64,000 nt of DNA from Paraburkholderia lycopersici (GTDB lineage: Bacteria; Pseudomonadota; Gammaproteobacteria; Burkholderiales; Burkholderiaceae), in contig NZ_FMYQ01000006.1 in NCBI RefSeq assembly GCF_900096975.1, positions 172,387-236,386 of the forward strand, given 5' to 3'. The notes beneath the pieces were generated by a model. It was not told the DNA's origin, made no database searches, and was given only the letters and a program-made list of their open reading frames with translations. A program made the position numbers and the translations under genes. Each line of letters opens with the position of its first letter. Within the stretch, counting starts at the first letter, position 1. This document shows, in pieces, positions 16,632 to 25,005 of this stretch.

Positions 16632-19160
16632 TCAGCCGCGGCTGCCCGCCGTGGGAATCTGCGGGGGCGCCCCTTCGGGGCCTGCGGTCGGCGGCGGCGC
16701 GGGCCGCGGCTCGTGCGACGCATCGCGCGAAACGGCGCCGCCCGCGCGCTCGCCCGGCACGTGCATGTGCGCGGACTCGCGCGCCGCATTTGCAGCGGCC
16801 GCATGCGCCTCCCCGGCGTCGCCGCTGCGCGACGACATGTGCACCTGCATCTGCGGCACCGGCATGTCGATGCCCGCTTCGTCCATGTGGCGCTTCAGCC
16901 GCGCATTGAACGCGCGCGCCACGCTCCACTGCTGCAGCGGGCGCGTCTTGATCTGCCCTTTCACCACCATCCAGTTCGGGTCGAACCGGTCCAGCCCCCA
17001 CACTTCCACCGGGCCGAGTATCTCGCGGCGATACCGAAAGTCGGCGACGAGTTCCGCGCCCGTCTCGCGAATCATGCGCGTGACCGTATCGAGATCGACC
17101 GAGAACGGCACGCGCACCTCGAACACCGCAAACGCGAAATCGCGCGAGAGGTTCTTCACGATCTTGATCTGCGAAAAGGGGATGGAGTGGATCGCGCCCT
17201 GACCGTCGCGCAGCCGCACGGTGCGGATAGACAGATGCTCGACGGTCCCCGCATGGCCGTTGTCGATGTCGATCCAGTCGCCCACCGAAATGGTCTCCTC
17301 GATGATGATGAAAAGGCCCGTGATGAGGTCGGCCACGAGCGACTGCGCGCCGAACCCGATAGCGAGGCCGATCACGCCCGCACCAGCGAGCAGCGGCGTG
17401 ACGTTGATGCCGAGATTCGCGGCCGTGACGATGCCCGTGATCGTGAGGATCGTGACGAGCACGGCGTTGCGGACGAGCGGCAGCATGGTGCGCGCGCGCG
17501 TGCTGGGCGCGCGGCCCTTGGCGCGCGGGCCGCTCGGATTGAGCGCTTCGAGAATCGCGGTGTCGAGCACGATCCAGACGAGCCACGCGAGAAACACCGT
17601 GGCGACGATCGCGAAGATGGCGTGGGCGATGCCGCGCGCGGCCACGCTCGCCTCGATGATGGCCGCGAGCGAAATATCCCAAAGGCGCGCGCACGATTCG
17701 AAATATGCGAGCCAGATGAACACCACGAGCAGCGTGCCGGCGAAGCGAAGCAAGCGCCGCAGGTACGGGGAGCGCCGCCGCACGCGCGCCGGGGCCGGGC
17801 GCGTGATGCGCAGCACGACCGCCGAGAGGAAAAATGCGAGCACGAGCAGGAGCGCCGAGACCACGGAGATCTGCAGCACGTCGTCGCGGCTGCCTATGCC
17901 GCCGAACGTGGCGACGACCGACGCGCCGGCGAGCAGCAGCATCGGCAGTTGCCAGAGCGAGGCGAGCACGTCGAAGACTTCGGTGAGCGCCTTGTGGCCG
18001 TGACGCAGCGTATAGCTGCGGTTGCGTATGAGGTGCGCGACGGGCCGCCGGAACGCGATGGCGAACACGGCGGTGAGGACGGCCGCCGCCATGTTCGCCG
18101 CGGTGCTCACGAGCGCGGCCAGGTTCACGCCCAGTTGCTGCGCGACCTGGAAGTTGGTGGCGGCGTCGCCGAGCGCGGCCAGCACCCCGATCGCGAAGAG
18201 AAGCCGGCGCGAGCGCGCGATCAGCAGTCGCACGGCCGCGCGCCGGTGCCCCGAGCCGAACAGCGAAAACATGATGAGGCAGATCGACGAAAACACCGCG
18301 CCCGCGACGATCGCATAGGCGATCACGAGGGCGAGCGTGCGCCCGAGCGCCTCCGGCAGCGCGCGCTCGACCACGAGCGCGCCGACGAACGCCACGATCC
18401 ACGGCGCTGCCCGATGCACGACGAAAATAAGGAGATCGATGGTGCGCGGATCGGGCCGCAGGCCGGTCTCGACATCGAAACGCCTGAGCAACCGGCGTTC
18501 AAGCCAGCGCAGCGTCGCCGCGCACGCGCCCCAGCCGGCCAGCATCGCGAACAGATCGAACACGACGCGGCCGAAGCTTTCCCCTTCGCGGCCCGATGCG
18601 ATGTCGTAGAGTTCGTTGGCAGCCGCGCTGAAGCGCCTCGCCCAGTAATGAAGCGGGCTGCGGCCGCGGCGCGCGTCCTCCTCGACCGAGGCGAGGCCCG
18701 AGGCGATCGCGCCGAGCAGCCCCGAGGTCCCCGCCACACCCGAAGCGGGCGCGGGCGCCACGTTCTGCGAGGCGCTGCGCAGTTTCTTGAGCTGATTGAG
18801 AAGCGCGGTGCGCTGGCGCTCGTTGTCGAGCGTGGCGATCACGCTGTCGAGCGAGCGCGTGAACTCGGCCTGGCTTGCGGGTGACGGCGCCGAGGCGGCC
18901 TCTGGCGCCGACGCCCCCGAGGCCGCAGCCGGCGCTCCGGTGATGATGCTCTTGAGCACGGGCAAAACGGGCGCCGGCGCGGCTTGCGCGGCGGCCGGCG
19001 ACGGCGCGGCAAACCACGCCGCGAACCAGGCGAAGAGCATGAGCGCGCGCATGTAGCGGTGCGCTCGCGCGACGCGCGAGGGCGATGCGCGATCCGCCGC
19101 GCCGAAGCGCACGCGCGACGGTCCGGCGCCCGCGCCATCGCGTCCGATGCTGGAATTCAT
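16632..19160 (-). CDS. MscS-family mechanosensitive ion channel with large N-terminal region
   Basis: This is a long (about 842-residue) member of the MscS family, opening under membrane tension to relieve osmotic shock. An N-terminal signal-like segment (MLFAWFAAWFAAPSPAAAQA) is followed by a periplasmic linker and many membrane helices. The pore and upper beta domain are marked by LLAGAGVIGLAIGFGAQSLV, DLITGLFIIIEETISVGDWI and EHLSIRTVRLRDG at about residues 610-680. The C-terminal 100 residues are Ala/Pro-rich and polar. The ATG at 19160 (MNSSIGRDG) is chosen; MRALMLF, 43 codons later, is a credible alternative. The gene stands alone, convergent with the cupin gene. Confidence 0.9.
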   Translation of the reverse strand: MNSSIGRDGAGAGPSRVRFGAADRASPSRVARAHRYMRALMLFAWFAAWFAAPSPAAAQAAPAPVLPVLKSIITGAPAAASGASAPEAASAPSPASQAEFTRSLDSVIATLDNERQRTALLNQLKKLRSASQNVAPAPASGVAGTSGLLGAIASGLASVEEDARRGRSPLHYWARRFSAAANELYDIASGREGESFGRVVFDLFAMLAGWGACAATLRWLERRLLRRFDVETGLRPDPRTIDLLIFVVHRAAPWIVAFVGALVVERALPEALGRTLALVIAYAIVAGAVFSSICLIMFSLFGSGHRRAAVRLLIARSRRLLFAIGVLAALGDAATNFQVAQQLGVNLAALVSTAANMAAAVLTAVFAIAFRRPVAHLIRNRSYTLRHGHKALTEVFDVLASLWQLPMLLLAGASVVATFGGIGSRDDVLQISVVSALLLVLAFFLSAVVLRITRPAPARVRRRSPYLRRLLRFAGTLLVVFIWLAYFESCARLWDISLAAIIEASVAARGIAHAIFAIVATVFLAWLVWIVLDTAILEALNPSGPRAKGRAPSTRARTMLPLVRNAVLVTILTITGIVTAANLGINVTPLLAGAGVIGLAIGFGAQSLVADLITGLFIIIEETISVGDWIDIDNGHAGTVEHLSIRTVRLRDGQGAIHSIPFSQIKIVKNLSRDFAFAVFEVRVPFSVDLDTVTRMIRETGAELVADFRYRREILGPVEVWGLDRFDPNWMVVKGQIKTRPLQQWSVARAFNARLKRHMDEAGIDMPVPQMQVHMSSRSGDAGEAHAAAANAARESAHMHVPGERAGGAVSRDASHEPRPAPPPTAGPEGAPPQIPTAGSRG

Positions 19161-19259
19161 GGCGGAGAGGCAAAAACAGGACATTCCAGTTTAGCCGCAC
19201 TCCGCCTGCTCGCGCCTCGCGCGTACGTAACAGTTTGTCAGCGCGGGTTTGCCGGCGCG

Positions 19260-19913
19260 TCAGTAGGCCACCGTCGCGATCTGACGAACGAAGCGGCCCT
19301 GCTCCAGTTCGTCGACGAAGGCGATCGCGTAGTCCTCGGCCGAAATGCGGCTCTCGCCCTTCGCGTCGGCGATCAACGTATTGGCGCCCGTACGGAACAC
19401 GCCGGTGCGCTCGCCGGGGGCGATGACGGCGGCCGGCGCGAAGAACGTCCAGTCGATGTCGCCGACCGTGCGGTAGTAATCGAACGCCTCGCGATGCGCG
19501 AGCGCGATCGCCTTGTAGGCGTCGGGGAAACCATCGGCATCGACGAGCTGCTTGCCCGGCGCGACTTCCAGCGAGCCCGCGCCGCCTACCACCACGAGAC
19601 GCTTGAGCCCCGCCGCGCGCACGCCTTCCACGAGCGCGCGGCTCGCGAGCAGCAGGTCGGCTAGCTGGCCCGACTGGCTATCGGGCGGCGCGTAGGCGCT
19701 CGCGACCACGTCGTGACCGCGCACCGCGGCGCCGACGCTCGCCGCGTCGAGCAGATCGGCCTGCACCGCGTGGACATTCGACGTCGTCGCCACACGCGCC
19801 GGCTGGCGCACCAGCGCGCTCACCTGATGGCCGCGACGCGCCGCTTCGGCGGCAATGCGCGAACCGATCATGCCCGTGGCACCAAAAAGGGCGATTTTCA
19901 GCATCTTGCTCAT
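19260..19913 (-). CDS. NAD(P)-binding Rossmann-fold oxidoreductase (atypical SDR)
   Basis: The 217-residue product has an N-terminal nucleotide-binding motif (KIALFGATGMIGSRIAAEA) and the overall pattern of NAD(P)H-binding atypical short-chain dehydrogenases (NmrA/YwnB group). A central LVVVGGAGSLEV strand and WTFFAPAAVIAPGERTG follow. It is probably a redox sensor or reductase; the substrate is unknown. It lies downstream of an Rrf2-type regulator gene on the same strand and is preceded by a TGTAAC-N7-GTTACA dyad 25 bases upstream. The same dyad precedes the regulator gene. Confidence 0.85.
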   Translation of the reverse strand: MSKMLKIALFGATGMIGSRIAAEAARRGHQVSALVRQPARVATTSNVHAVQADLLDAASVGAAVRGHDVVASAYAPPDSQSGQLADLLLASRALVEGVRAAGLKRLVVVGGAGSLEVAPGKQLVDADGFPDAYKAIALAHREAFDYYRTVGDIDWTFFAPAAVIAPGERTGVFRTGANTLIADAKGESRISAEDYAIAFVDELEQGRFVRQIATVAY

Positions 19914-19938
19914 GAACGACTCCTGTTTTCCGTATATA

Positions 19939-19957
19939 TGTAACCAATAACGTTACA
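19939..19957. promoter_or_regulatory. TGTAAC-N7-GTTACA operator, copy 1
   Basis: This is a perfect 6-bp dyad, extended to 7 by flanking A and T, located 25 bases upstream of the NAD(P)-binding oxidoreductase gene. A matching dyad with the same 7-base spacer lies upstream of the Rrf2 gene at 20518-20536. Together they look like the operator of that regulator. Confidence 0.6.
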
Positions 19958-19968
19958 TTTAAGGGATG

Positions 19969-19990
19969 AAAAAACGGGGCAACGCCCCGC
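19969..19990 (-). terminator. Intrinsic terminator of the Rrf2 gene
   Basis: On the minus strand a CGGGGC/GCCCCG stem with a 3-base loop is followed by six T residues. It lies between the Rrf2 stop and the oxidoreductase promoter, so the two genes are probably separate transcription units. Confidence 0.75.
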
Positions 19991-20017
19991 TAACGACCTG
20001 GGCGGCATGCTTGCCGC

Positions 20018-20473
20018 TCATGCGCGCCGCGCCCGCGCACGTTCGCGCTTGCGCTCGCTGCGCGCCACGTCGTCCACGACGTCCGCGAGCGTGCGCGCGG
20101 CGAGCGACGCCTGCATCGCGCGCTGCGCATCGTCGATCACGCCGCGCAGCGTCTGCTGGATATGCCGCCCGACCATGCATGCCGGGTTGGGCTCCTCGCG
20201 ATGCATCGCGAACAGTTGCGTGTCGTCCACGGCGCGGTAGATGTCGAGCAGCGTGATCGCCTGCGGCTCACGTGCCAGCAGCGCCCCGCCGCCCGCCCCG
20301 AGTTGCGCCGTGGTGAGCCCGGCGTTGGCAAGCATCGACAGCAAACGGCGGATGAGCGCGGCGTTCGTGTTCACGCTGCCCGCAATGACCTCCGACGAAA
20401 GCGGCACGCCCTCCTGCTGCGCGAGCAGCGCGAGCACATGAACGGCGAAGGCGAAACGGCTACTCGTATTCAC
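20018..20473 (-). CDS. Rrf2-family transcriptional regulator
   Basis: The 151-residue product has the Rrf2 layout: RFAFAVHVLALLAQQEGVPL, then a helix-turn-helix (LSSEVIAGSVNTNAALIRRL), then the wing GLTTAQLGAGGGALLAREPQ. The three-cysteine cluster of iron-sulfur members such as IscR and NsrR is absent; only one Cys (NPACMVG) is seen. It therefore belongs to the redox or small-molecule-sensing YwnA-like group. The dyad at 20518-20536 lies 44 bases upstream and recurs ahead of the neighbouring oxidoreductase gene, its likely target. Confidence 0.9.
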   Translation of the reverse strand: MNTSSRFAFAVHVLALLAQQEGVPLSSEVIAGSVNTNAALIRRLLSMLANAGLTTAQLGAGGGALLAREPQAITLLDIYRAVDDTQLFAMHREEPNPACMVGRHIQQTLRGVIDDAQRAMQASLAARTLADVVDDVARSERKRERARARRA

Positions 20474-20517
20474 GGCGATCCAGCCACATCCAGGTGGCGC
20501 GCCCGCGCGCCAAAAAT

Positions 20518-20536
20518 TGTAACGATGATAATTACA
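20518..20536. promoter_or_regulatory. TGTAAC-N7-ATTACA operator, copy 2
   Basis: The dyad lies 44 bases upstream of the Rrf2 gene and matches copy 1 in both arms except one base, with an identical spacer length. It probably mediates autoregulation. Confidence 0.6.
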
Positions 20537-20584
20537 TTAATTCGAAGCGTCAACGCACACGGCCGGCGTGCGCCGGAGGCGTCC

Positions 20585-21061
20585 TTACTGCGACGCATCC
20601 GAGGCCTGTCCCGGCGCCGATGCGGCCTCTGCGGCGCTGCTTGCCCAGCGCTGCAGGGAATGGCCCGCGATCGTCAGGCCTGTGCCGGTGGCTGCGGCGG
20701 CGTGCCCGAGAAGCGTCTGCGCCGCGCTCGCCGCGCCGAGCAACTGCCCCTGCGCCGACGAAGCCAGCTCCGCCGTCGAAGCGCTCGCCTGCTGGCCCTG
20801 CGACGCTGCCGAGTCGAGCTTCTGCTGCGCCGCACCGAGTTGCTGGTTTACGTAGCTCGCCGCCTTGTCGAGCGTTTGCGCCGCCTGCTGCGCGGCCTGC
20901 TTCGTGGCGTCCTGCGTAGCCTGCTTCATGGCGTCGGCGGACTGTTTGCCGAAGTCGGGAGCCGCAGCATCCTGCTTGTTGCAGCCGGCGGCGAGCGCCA
21001 CGCACACGATGAGCGGCGCGAGGCCCAGCGTTTTCGTCGAAACCTTCAAATACATGGTCAT
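20585..21061 (-). CDS. Putative lipoprotein with Ala/Gln-rich helical repeats
   Basis: The 158-residue product has a lipoprotein signal: LIVCVALAAGC with the lipidation Cys near residue 27. The mature chain is rich in Ala, Gln and Ser and is likely a long amphipathic helix (KQATQDATKQAAQQAAQTLD). It would be anchored in the inner or outer membrane. The first ATG overlaps the stop of the GNAT gene (ATGA at 21058-21061), so the two are coupled; the next ATG at 21055 has AGGA five bases upstream and is an equal candidate. The function is unknown. Confidence 0.75.
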   Translation of the reverse strand: MTMYLKVSTKTLGLAPLIVCVALAAGCNKQDAAAPDFGKQSADAMKQATQDATKQAAQQAAQTLDKAASYVNQQLGAAQQKLDSAASQGQQASASTAELASSAQGQLLGAASAAQTLLGHAAAATGTGLTIAGHSLQRWASSAAEAASAPGQASDASQ

Positions 21062-21594
21062 CCTGAGAGATTCGCCGCATGAAGCGGCTTGCATAGATGA
21101 AAACGCGGCAATGATACGCCGTCGCGTAAAACCGATTCCGCTGAAATGAGCGAAAAACCCGCGCGCTCGAAAACGGGCCGCGACAACACGCTCGCGTCGA
21201 CGGTCAGCACGGCCGAGCGCGATTCGCGCGCGAGCGCTTCCATCCGCGCGATCAGCGCCGTCGCGAGGCCGCGGCGCGACCACGCCGGCGCGACATAGAG
21301 CATCTCCACGTGATCGAACGGAAAGAGCTGCCCGAACGCGACGGCCGCACCTTCGCATTGCGCGACGAGCGTCACGCCGCGCGAGAGCCGCGCATCGAAG
21401 GCCGAGAGATCGTCGAAGGCCGCGGCCCAGGCGGCGCGCTGCGACGCGTCATAGTGCGAGGCCGCGAGCGTGTCGACGGACGCGCGGAACAGCGCGGCGA
21501 GCGCAGACGCATCGCGACCCGGCGCATAGCGGCGCCAGTCGACCGATTCCGGCGCGCGGGGCGCCGTGGAATGCTTTGCAAAATCGTCAAACAT
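21058..21594 (-). CDS. GNAT-family N-acetyltransferase
   Basis: The 178-residue product has the GNAT core: VAFGQLFPFDHVEMLYVAPA followed by the acetyl-CoA loop WSRRGLATALIARMEALARE, then LTVDASVLSRPVFERAGFSL. It transfers an acetyl group from acetyl-CoA to an unknown amine. The stop overlaps the start of the lipoprotein gene. It is divergent from the DJ-1/PfpI gene. Confidence 0.87.
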   Translation of the reverse strand: MFDDFAKHSTAPRAPESVDWRRYAPGRDASALAALFRASVDTLAASHYDASQRAAWAAAFDDLSAFDARLSRGVTLVAQCEGAAVAFGQLFPFDHVEMLYVAPAWSRRGLATALIARMEALARESRSAVLTVDASVLSRPVFERAGFSLISAESVLRDGVSLPRFHLCKPLHAANLSG

Positions 21595-21653
21595 GATGGA
21601 GTAGACTGCGTGGGCGCTTGATCTGTTCCACCGTCCACGCCCGGAGACAAACG

Positions 21654-22235
21654 ATGGCCGTCAAAAAGATTCTGTTCCTCACCGGCGACTTCGCCGAAGA
21701 CTATGAAACGATGGTGCCTTTCCAGGCGCTGCAGGCCGTCGGCCACCGCGTCGACGCCGTATGCCCCGGCAAGAAGGCCGGCGAGCGCGTGAAAACCGCC
21801 ATCCACGACTTCGAAGGCGACCAGACCTATACCGAAAAGCCGGGTCATCAGTTCGCGCTCAACGCGACCTTCGATGAAATCGACGCCGCCAGCTACGACG
21901 CCCTCGCCATCGCGGGCGGCCGCGCGCCGGAATACCTGCGCCTGAATCCGAAGGTCATCGAGCTGGTTCGCCACTTCGCGAAAGCGAACAAGCCCATCGC
22001 GGCCATTTGCCATGCGGCGCAACTGCTGGCCGCCGCGGAGGTGATTCGCGGCAAGCGCATCTCCGCTTATCCGGCCTGCGCGCCCGAAGTACGGCTCGCG
22101 GGCGGCGAATACGCCGACATCGCGATCGACGGCGCCGTCACCGACGCGCCCTTCGTCACCGCGCCGGCATGGCCCGCGCATCCCGAATGGCTGCGACAGT
22201 TCCTCGCTCTGCTCGGTACGCGCATCGAACCCTGA
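21654..22235 (+). CDS. DJ-1/PfpI-family protein
   Basis: The 193-residue product matches the class I glutamine amidotransferase-like DJ-1/PfpI family. [20 protein letters not shown] includes the conserved Glu, and the nucleophile elbow is [13 protein letters not shown] with Cys near residue 118. Members act as proteases, deglycases or stress chaperones; the actual role is uncertain. The ATG at 21654 has GGAG seven bases upstream, and the family begins here. Upstream codons in the same frame are not conserved. Confidence 0.9.
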   Translation: MAVKKILFLTGDFAEDYETMVPFQALQAVGHRVDAVCPGKKAGERVKTAIHDFEGDQTYTEKPGHQFALNATFDEIDAASYDALAIAGGRAPEYLRLNPKVIELVRHFAKANKPIAAICHAAQLLAAAEVIRGKRISAYPACAPEVRLAGGEYADIAIDGAVTDAPFVTAPAWPAHPEWLRQFLALLGTRIEP

Positions 22236-22368
22236 TCGACGGGCTCACCGCCGGGCGCGTCAGTCTCCCAAGCGGGACGACGCGCGCCGGGCGTCGATTC
22301 GGATTGATCTGATTTCGCCGCACTCCGCCGCTGGCCAGAATAGCCGCCAAATATTCGGAGTGCGTTTC

Positions 22369-22698
22369 ATGAATCTGACCAGTTGGCTAGTCATTCTCGC
22401 GATCGCCTTGGCGGCGATCGCCCTTTTCTGTTCGCGCGGCAGCCGCAAACGAAGCTTGACCGACCGCGCGCGCCATGCGCGCGGCACGCGTCTGCTCGTG
22501 CAGGCGGCGATTGCGTTATGGGCGGCGCTGCTCACGCTGGACCGCAGCTTCGTTTCGCCGGGCGGCGCGCCGTTCGGGCACGCCCTGAACCCCCGCACCG
22601 CGCTGGCCGCTGCGCTGGCGCTCGCCGCCATAGGCTGCATCTGCTCGTTTCGCGCAAGCCGCCTGCTCAAGGCACGCCGCATCTTCGGCGCTTGCTGA
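22369..22698 (+). CDS. Small membrane protein, unknown function
   Basis: The 109-residue product starts with a membrane helix (WLVILAIALAAIALFCS) and has two further hydrophobic stretches (LLVQAAIALWAALLTL and ALAAALALAAIGCICS), suggesting three helices. ATG at 22369 has GGAG eight bases upstream, better than the GTG at 22360. I do not recognise the family. It is convergent with the sensor kinase gene. Confidence 0.6.
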   Translation: MNLTSWLVILAIALAAIALFCSRGSRKRSLTDRARHARGTRLLVQAAIALWAALLTLDRSFVSPGGAPFGHALNPRTALAAALALAAIGCICSFRASRLLKARRIFGAC

Positions 22699-22762
22699 GC
22701 GTTTTCGCGCCGTTTGCGGCCATGCGGCGCTTCGCCATCCGCAAGGTCCGGGGTGGCCCTGT

Positions 22763-24550
22763 CTATGTGCTGGCGGGCGGTCTCAAGGCCGTTGCCGGCG
22801 CCGCTTCGATCTCGCTTCGGACACCCTCTTTCGCGTTCGTGCCACCGGCTCCGTCGCTTGCGCTTGCGCCATTTCCCCCCACGCCGCCGGATGCCCCTTC
22901 CGTTCGCTCCGCCCGTTCGAGCGCGTTGATGATCTGCTCCGCGTCGCCGGGCAAAGGCGGCGCGGCCGCGAGCGCGTCCGGCAACGAAAGATAGAACGTC
23001 GTACCCTCGCCTTCCACCGACTCCACCCAGACGCGCCCGCCATGCCGCTCCACCATGCGGCGCACGAGCGCGAGCCCGATGCCCTCGCCCGGCGCGACAT
23101 TGCCGTGCAGACGCTGGAACGCCTGAAAGAGCCGCGGCAAGCCCACCGCGGGAATGCCGAGCCCGTTGTCGCGCACATAGAAGATCTGCAGCGACTCGAC
23201 GCCCGGCGGCGGGCTCGCCGTGCCGATCTCGATGCGCCCGTCGCGCGCCGGATCGAGATAATTGAGCGCGTTGCCGATCAGGTTGGCAAACACCTGCTCG
23301 AGCGCCGTCGCGTCGCCCCACACGTCGGGCAGCGAGTGCACGCTGACCTGCGCGCCGCGCGCGCGAATCGAGGCATGCATCGCGTCGACCACGCGCTGCA
23401 CCAGCTCCTGCACGCCCACGCGCTGTCGCCGGTACTCCACGCGCCCCACGCGGGCGAGGCGCAGCAACGCGTCGATGATGTGCGACGCGCGCAGCACGGC
23501 CGTCTGCAGATAGCGCAGCGCCTCGCCGATGTCCTCGTTGATGGTCCGCAAGATGCGCTCGCGCGCCTCGGGTGCGAGCGAAGACTTCGCAATGCGTTCG
23601 CGCAGTTCGTTGCAGGCGTGATTGAGCTCGCGAGAAAAGCCCTGCAGGTTCACGAGCGGCGCGCGCAGATCGTGTGATACGCCGTGGATGAACATCTCGT
23701 TCTCCTGCGTCTGCTGGCGCAGGTTTTCGTTGATGCGCGCGAGCTGGTCGGCGCGGCGCGCGAGGTCGGCCTGGAAGCCGAGGCGCAGCCGCTCCGCCTC
23801 GATCAGACGCTGGCTGATCTGGTGCAGCATGAAGTCGAGCTCGGCGATCTCGTCGGCGCCAGCCGTGAGCGGCGCGAGCGGCTCGTTCGCGGCGAGCCGG
23901 TTCGCATTGTCGGAAAGCGCGTCGAGCCGCCCGCGCACGCCGCGCGTGAAAAGCCACACGGCAAGCGCGACCAGCACGATCGAGCCGATCACGGCCGTCA
24001 TCACGAGCGACTGCTGCTGGGCGCGCGCCGCTTCGGCGGCGCTCACCCGCATGACGTCGAGGCGGCGCTCCTCCGTCTGGAACGAGACGATCTGCGCGCG
24101 CACGTGGTCGAGCACGTCGGCGGCCACGAGCGCGCGAAAATGCTCCGCGAGGTCGGCGCGGCGCCCCGAGTGCAGCAGGTCCTGCACGCGATCCGACCAC
24201 TGGCGATAGTTCTGCACGGCGTGGCGGATCTCCACGGCGCGCTCGACCTGCGAGGGGTTGTCGGAGACGAGCTCGACGAGGCGGTCGATGCGTTGATCGA
24301 CGTCCATCCACATCGATACGGGCGTCGAATACCCGGTGTCGTTGGCCGCCACCGCGCCGCGCAATTGCACCGACTCGACCAGCACCGGTTCGAGCACGCG
24401 CGAAGCCTGCGCGAGCACCGCCTGGCTGTGCTGGCCCCAACGCTCGGCAGCGGCGGCGTCGGCCTCGGCCTTCACGATGGCCGACAGCAAGCTCAGTTCG
24501 AAGACGGCGGGAATCGCGATCAGCAGAAGCCCTTTGGTCGTGAGACGCAT
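22763..24550 (-). CDS. Sensor histidine kinase, membrane-bound
   Basis: The 595-residue protein has an N-terminal membrane helix, a periplasmic helical sensor of about 150 residues (CHASE3-like in feel), a second helix near residue 190, and a HAMP-like linker. The HisKA phosphoacceptor is in HGVSHDLRAPLVNLQGF, His near residue 287. The ATP-binding domain has NLIGNALNYLDP, DNGLGIP and GEGIGLALVRRMVERHGG. A 60-residue Ala/Gly-rich tail follows. No response regulator is adjacent, so it is an orphan. The signal is unknown. The ATG at 24550 (MRLTTKGLLLIAI) is chosen because the preceding codons are Pro/Arg-rich and lack similarity. Confidence 0.9.
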   Translation of the reverse strand: MRLTTKGLLLIAIPAVFELSLLSAIVKAEADAAAAERWGQHSQAVLAQASRVLEPVLVESVQLRGAVAANDTGYSTPVSMWMDVDQRIDRLVELVSDNPSQVERAVEIRHAVQNYRQWSDRVQDLLHSGRRADLAEHFRALVAADVLDHVRAQIVSFQTEERRLDVMRVSAAEAARAQQQSLVMTAVIGSIVLVALAVWLFTRGVRGRLDALSDNANRLAANEPLAPLTAGADEIAELDFMLHQISQRLIEAERLRLGFQADLARRADQLARINENLRQQTQENEMFIHGVSHDLRAPLVNLQGFSRELNHACNELRERIAKSSLAPEARERILRTINEDIGEALRYLQTAVLRASHIIDALLRLARVGRVEYRRQRVGVQELVQRVVDAMHASIRARGAQVSVHSLPDVWGDATALEQVFANLIGNALNYLDPARDGRIEIGTASPPPGVESLQIFYVRDNGLGIPAVGLPRLFQAFQRLHGNVAPGEGIGLALVRRMVERHGGRVWVESVEGEGTTFYLSLPDALAAAPPLPGDAEQIINALERAERTEGASGGVGGNGASASDGAGGTNAKEGVRSEIEAAPATALRPPAST

Positions 24551-25005
24551 TACGGCATGACGTGGCGCGTGCGGAGCGGCCGGACGCGCGCGAGGTGGCG
24601 ATCCGGCCATTATGTCGGCGTTTGCGCTCCGCGTGCGGCCGGACTGCGAATGCGGGGACTAGCGTGGAATCCATGCCACGCCCGCCGTTCGCGCGCATGA
24701 CGGCCAAAATATTTCGTTTAGCCGACAACCCCTCGACACGGAAAGGAAAATCGAATTTGCCGCCCCATTGTGGCGCGCAATTTCCCCACGTTTGCGCGCA
24801 CGCCCCGGAATTGTGCCGCGACGCAGTGCACGCGTTCCGGGCGTCCGCACCATCTTCGCAGGTCCCGGGGTGCGGCCGCTTCCCGCTTCGGTGCACGTGC
24901 GCACCGGCTTAAGCCCTCCCGAACCGGCGGATCACCAGTTTGGCGCCAAAGCTGGCCCGCATCTTGCTCGTTATGCGCCCATTTTGGGCAAACCGACTAA
25001 GCCAG
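24551..25005. other. Divergent intergenic region between sensor kinase and amt
   Basis: No gene is seen. A perfect 12-bp palindrome TTTGGCGCCAAA lies at 24939-24950, and CGGTGC and GCACCG arms flank six bases at about 24890-24907. I looked for a sigma54 promoter or an NtrC site of the usual orientation ahead of amt and did not find a good one. Confidence 0.4.

Noticed and set aside
24551..25005. Sigma54 promoter and NtrC site upstream of amt.
   Set aside because: No TGGC-N8-TTGC-type pair was found, and the GGTGC/GCACC arms present are in the opposite order to an NtrC site.
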